A DNA stretch of 5,223 nt, taken from assembly GCA_902475435.1 (NCBI GenBank), contig CABRZL010000124.1:1-5223 (forward strand). Direction: 5' to 3'. The translations under genes were made by a program, and so were the position numbers. Shown here in pieces: positions 4,689-5,223 of the stretch. The notes below the pieces were generated by a model that saw nothing but the letters and a program-made list of their open reading frames with translations, was not told the DNA's origin and did not search any database. Numbering within the stretch: the first letter of the stretch is position 1; each line of letters starts with the position of its first letter. The stretch is from an uncultured Eubacteriales bacterium. Its GTDB lineage: Bacteria; Bacillota; Clostridia; Oscillospirales; Oscillospiraceae.

Positions 4689-4851
4689 CTGAATATCCGA
4701 AGCTCTTTCCATTTATTTTATATATAAAGAAAACACATAGAAGTGAATGGTACGGATGCTTTGGGAGCAACGCTTTCATCGTTGATCTGAAATCTCAGGG
4801 TAAGCCATGAAATGAAAACCACATTTTCTGCACCCACAATCCCAGACAACG

Positions 4852-5223
4852 CTATAGTTTTAGGTGATCTGTAGCCGGATTATCAATAAGTTCTCCGTTT
4901 TTTGTAAATCGAGAACCATGACATGGACAGTCCCAAGAATGTTCACATGCATTCCATTTCAGTGCGCAGCCCAAATGCGAGCAGCGCTTTGTTGTGGGCG
5001 TTAACATGTTCATCGCAGTTTCCAATACATTAACCGCCAATTGCGGATGCAAAATCGTCCTTGAAGGGGAAAACACTTTTGCATATGGATTATCTTTTTC
5101 CTGAACTAAATCCGTTAAAATCATAGCTGCAGCCATAGACGAAGTCATTCCCCATTTATTAAACCCTGTCGCAACATACAAATCCGGCGTATTGGCCGAA
5201 TATGGCCCAATATACGGCACATG
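4852..5223 (-). CDS. FAD-dependent oxidoreductase with C-terminal Rieske domain (partial)
   Basis: The window holds only the C-terminal 124 or so residues; the frame runs off the right edge, and the GTG at 5218-5220 is an internal valine in the family pattern, not a start. Numbering from that codon, PYIGPYSANTPDLYVATGFN (2-21) followed by KWGMTSS (22-28) is the C-terminal FAD-binding segment of a DAO-type (glycine oxidase-like) amine or amino acid oxidoreductase. A complete Rieske [2Fe-2S] motif follows: CSHLGC (80-85) and CPCHGSRF (98-105). By comparison with bc1-type Rieske proteins, Cys80, His82, Cys98 and His101 bind the cluster and Cys85-Cys100 form a disulfide. The closing GELIDNPATDHLKL (109-122) is the usual end of such domains. 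The layout matches B. subtilis YhfW-type proteins of about 500 residues. No signal peptide can be judged. Substrate and electron partner are unknown. The stop is TAG. Confidence 0.88.
   Translation of the reverse strand, partial: HVPYIGPYSANTPDLYVATGFNKWGMTSSMAAAMILTDLVQEKDNPYAKVFSPSRTILHPQLAVNVLETAMNMLTPTTKRCSHLGCALKWNACEHSWDCPCHGSRFTKNGELIDNPATDHLKL

Noticed and set aside
4619..4810. A 63-codon plus-strand frame
   Set aside because: It begins four bases after the YoaK-like stop without a ribosome binding site, and its middle encodes the two arms of the terminator at 4651-4688. No similarity is recognised.
4690..4851. A possible riboswitch or small RNA in the gap before the Rieske protein gene
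   Set aside because: Only a weak five-pair hairpin (CAACG/CGTTG) was found. There is no conserved aptamer pattern, promoter or U-run, so I see nothing supportable here.

Overview
The window looks like ordinary chromosomal DNA of a low-to-moderate GC Gram-positive anaerobe, most likely a member of Clostridia (Bacillota). The signs are near-consensus sigma-A type promoters with AT-rich flanks, strong GGAGG-type ribosome binding sites, compact stem-loop terminators, and proteins that resemble clostridial families. No phage, insertion sequence, CRISPR array or toxin-antitoxin module is visible. I cannot name a genus from the sequence alone.

Layout, left to right. (1) Positions 1-649, minus strand: a two-gene unit, csaA (tRNA-binding/OB-fold chaperone-like protein) followed by an 88-residue three-helix membrane protein, closed by a perfect palindromic hairpin at 1-32. 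(2) Positions 650-797: a short intergenic region with two divergent promoters. (3) Positions 798-1479, plus strand: a dCMP deaminase gene, then tRNA-Arg(CCG) with its own extended -10 promoter, then a strong bidirectional hairpin. (4) Positions 1542-2579, minus strand: a zinc-dependent medium-chain alcohol/polyol dehydrogenase with a textbook promoter. (5) Positions 2580-2906: a 327-base stretch with no conventional gene, holding the dehydrogenase promoter, a strong hairpin that terminates the gene to its right, and a possible 22-codon ORF. (6) Positions 2907-4615: a LysR-type regulator (minus) and a YoaK/DUF1275 family membrane protein (plus), transcribed divergently from interleaved promoters. 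(7) Positions 4616-4851: a bidirectional terminator, then DNA in which I see nothing further. (8) Positions 4852-5223, minus strand: the C-terminal part of a FAD-dependent oxidoreductase carrying a Rieske [2Fe-2S] domain, cut by the window edge.

How the genes relate. Most transcription units here are single genes with their own promoters, so there is little sign of one pathway. The real regulatory pairing suggested by layout is LysR with the YoaK-like membrane protein: their promoters overlap and the region contains inverted repeats, as expected when a LysR-type regulator controls itself and its divergent neighbour. The dehydrogenase is separated from the regulator by a terminator and has a near-consensus promoter, so it is probably independent.

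I did not find a convincing previously undescribed system. The points most worth checking are the LysR/YoaK control region, the small ORF at 2771-2839 and the Rieske-oxidoreductase fusion.
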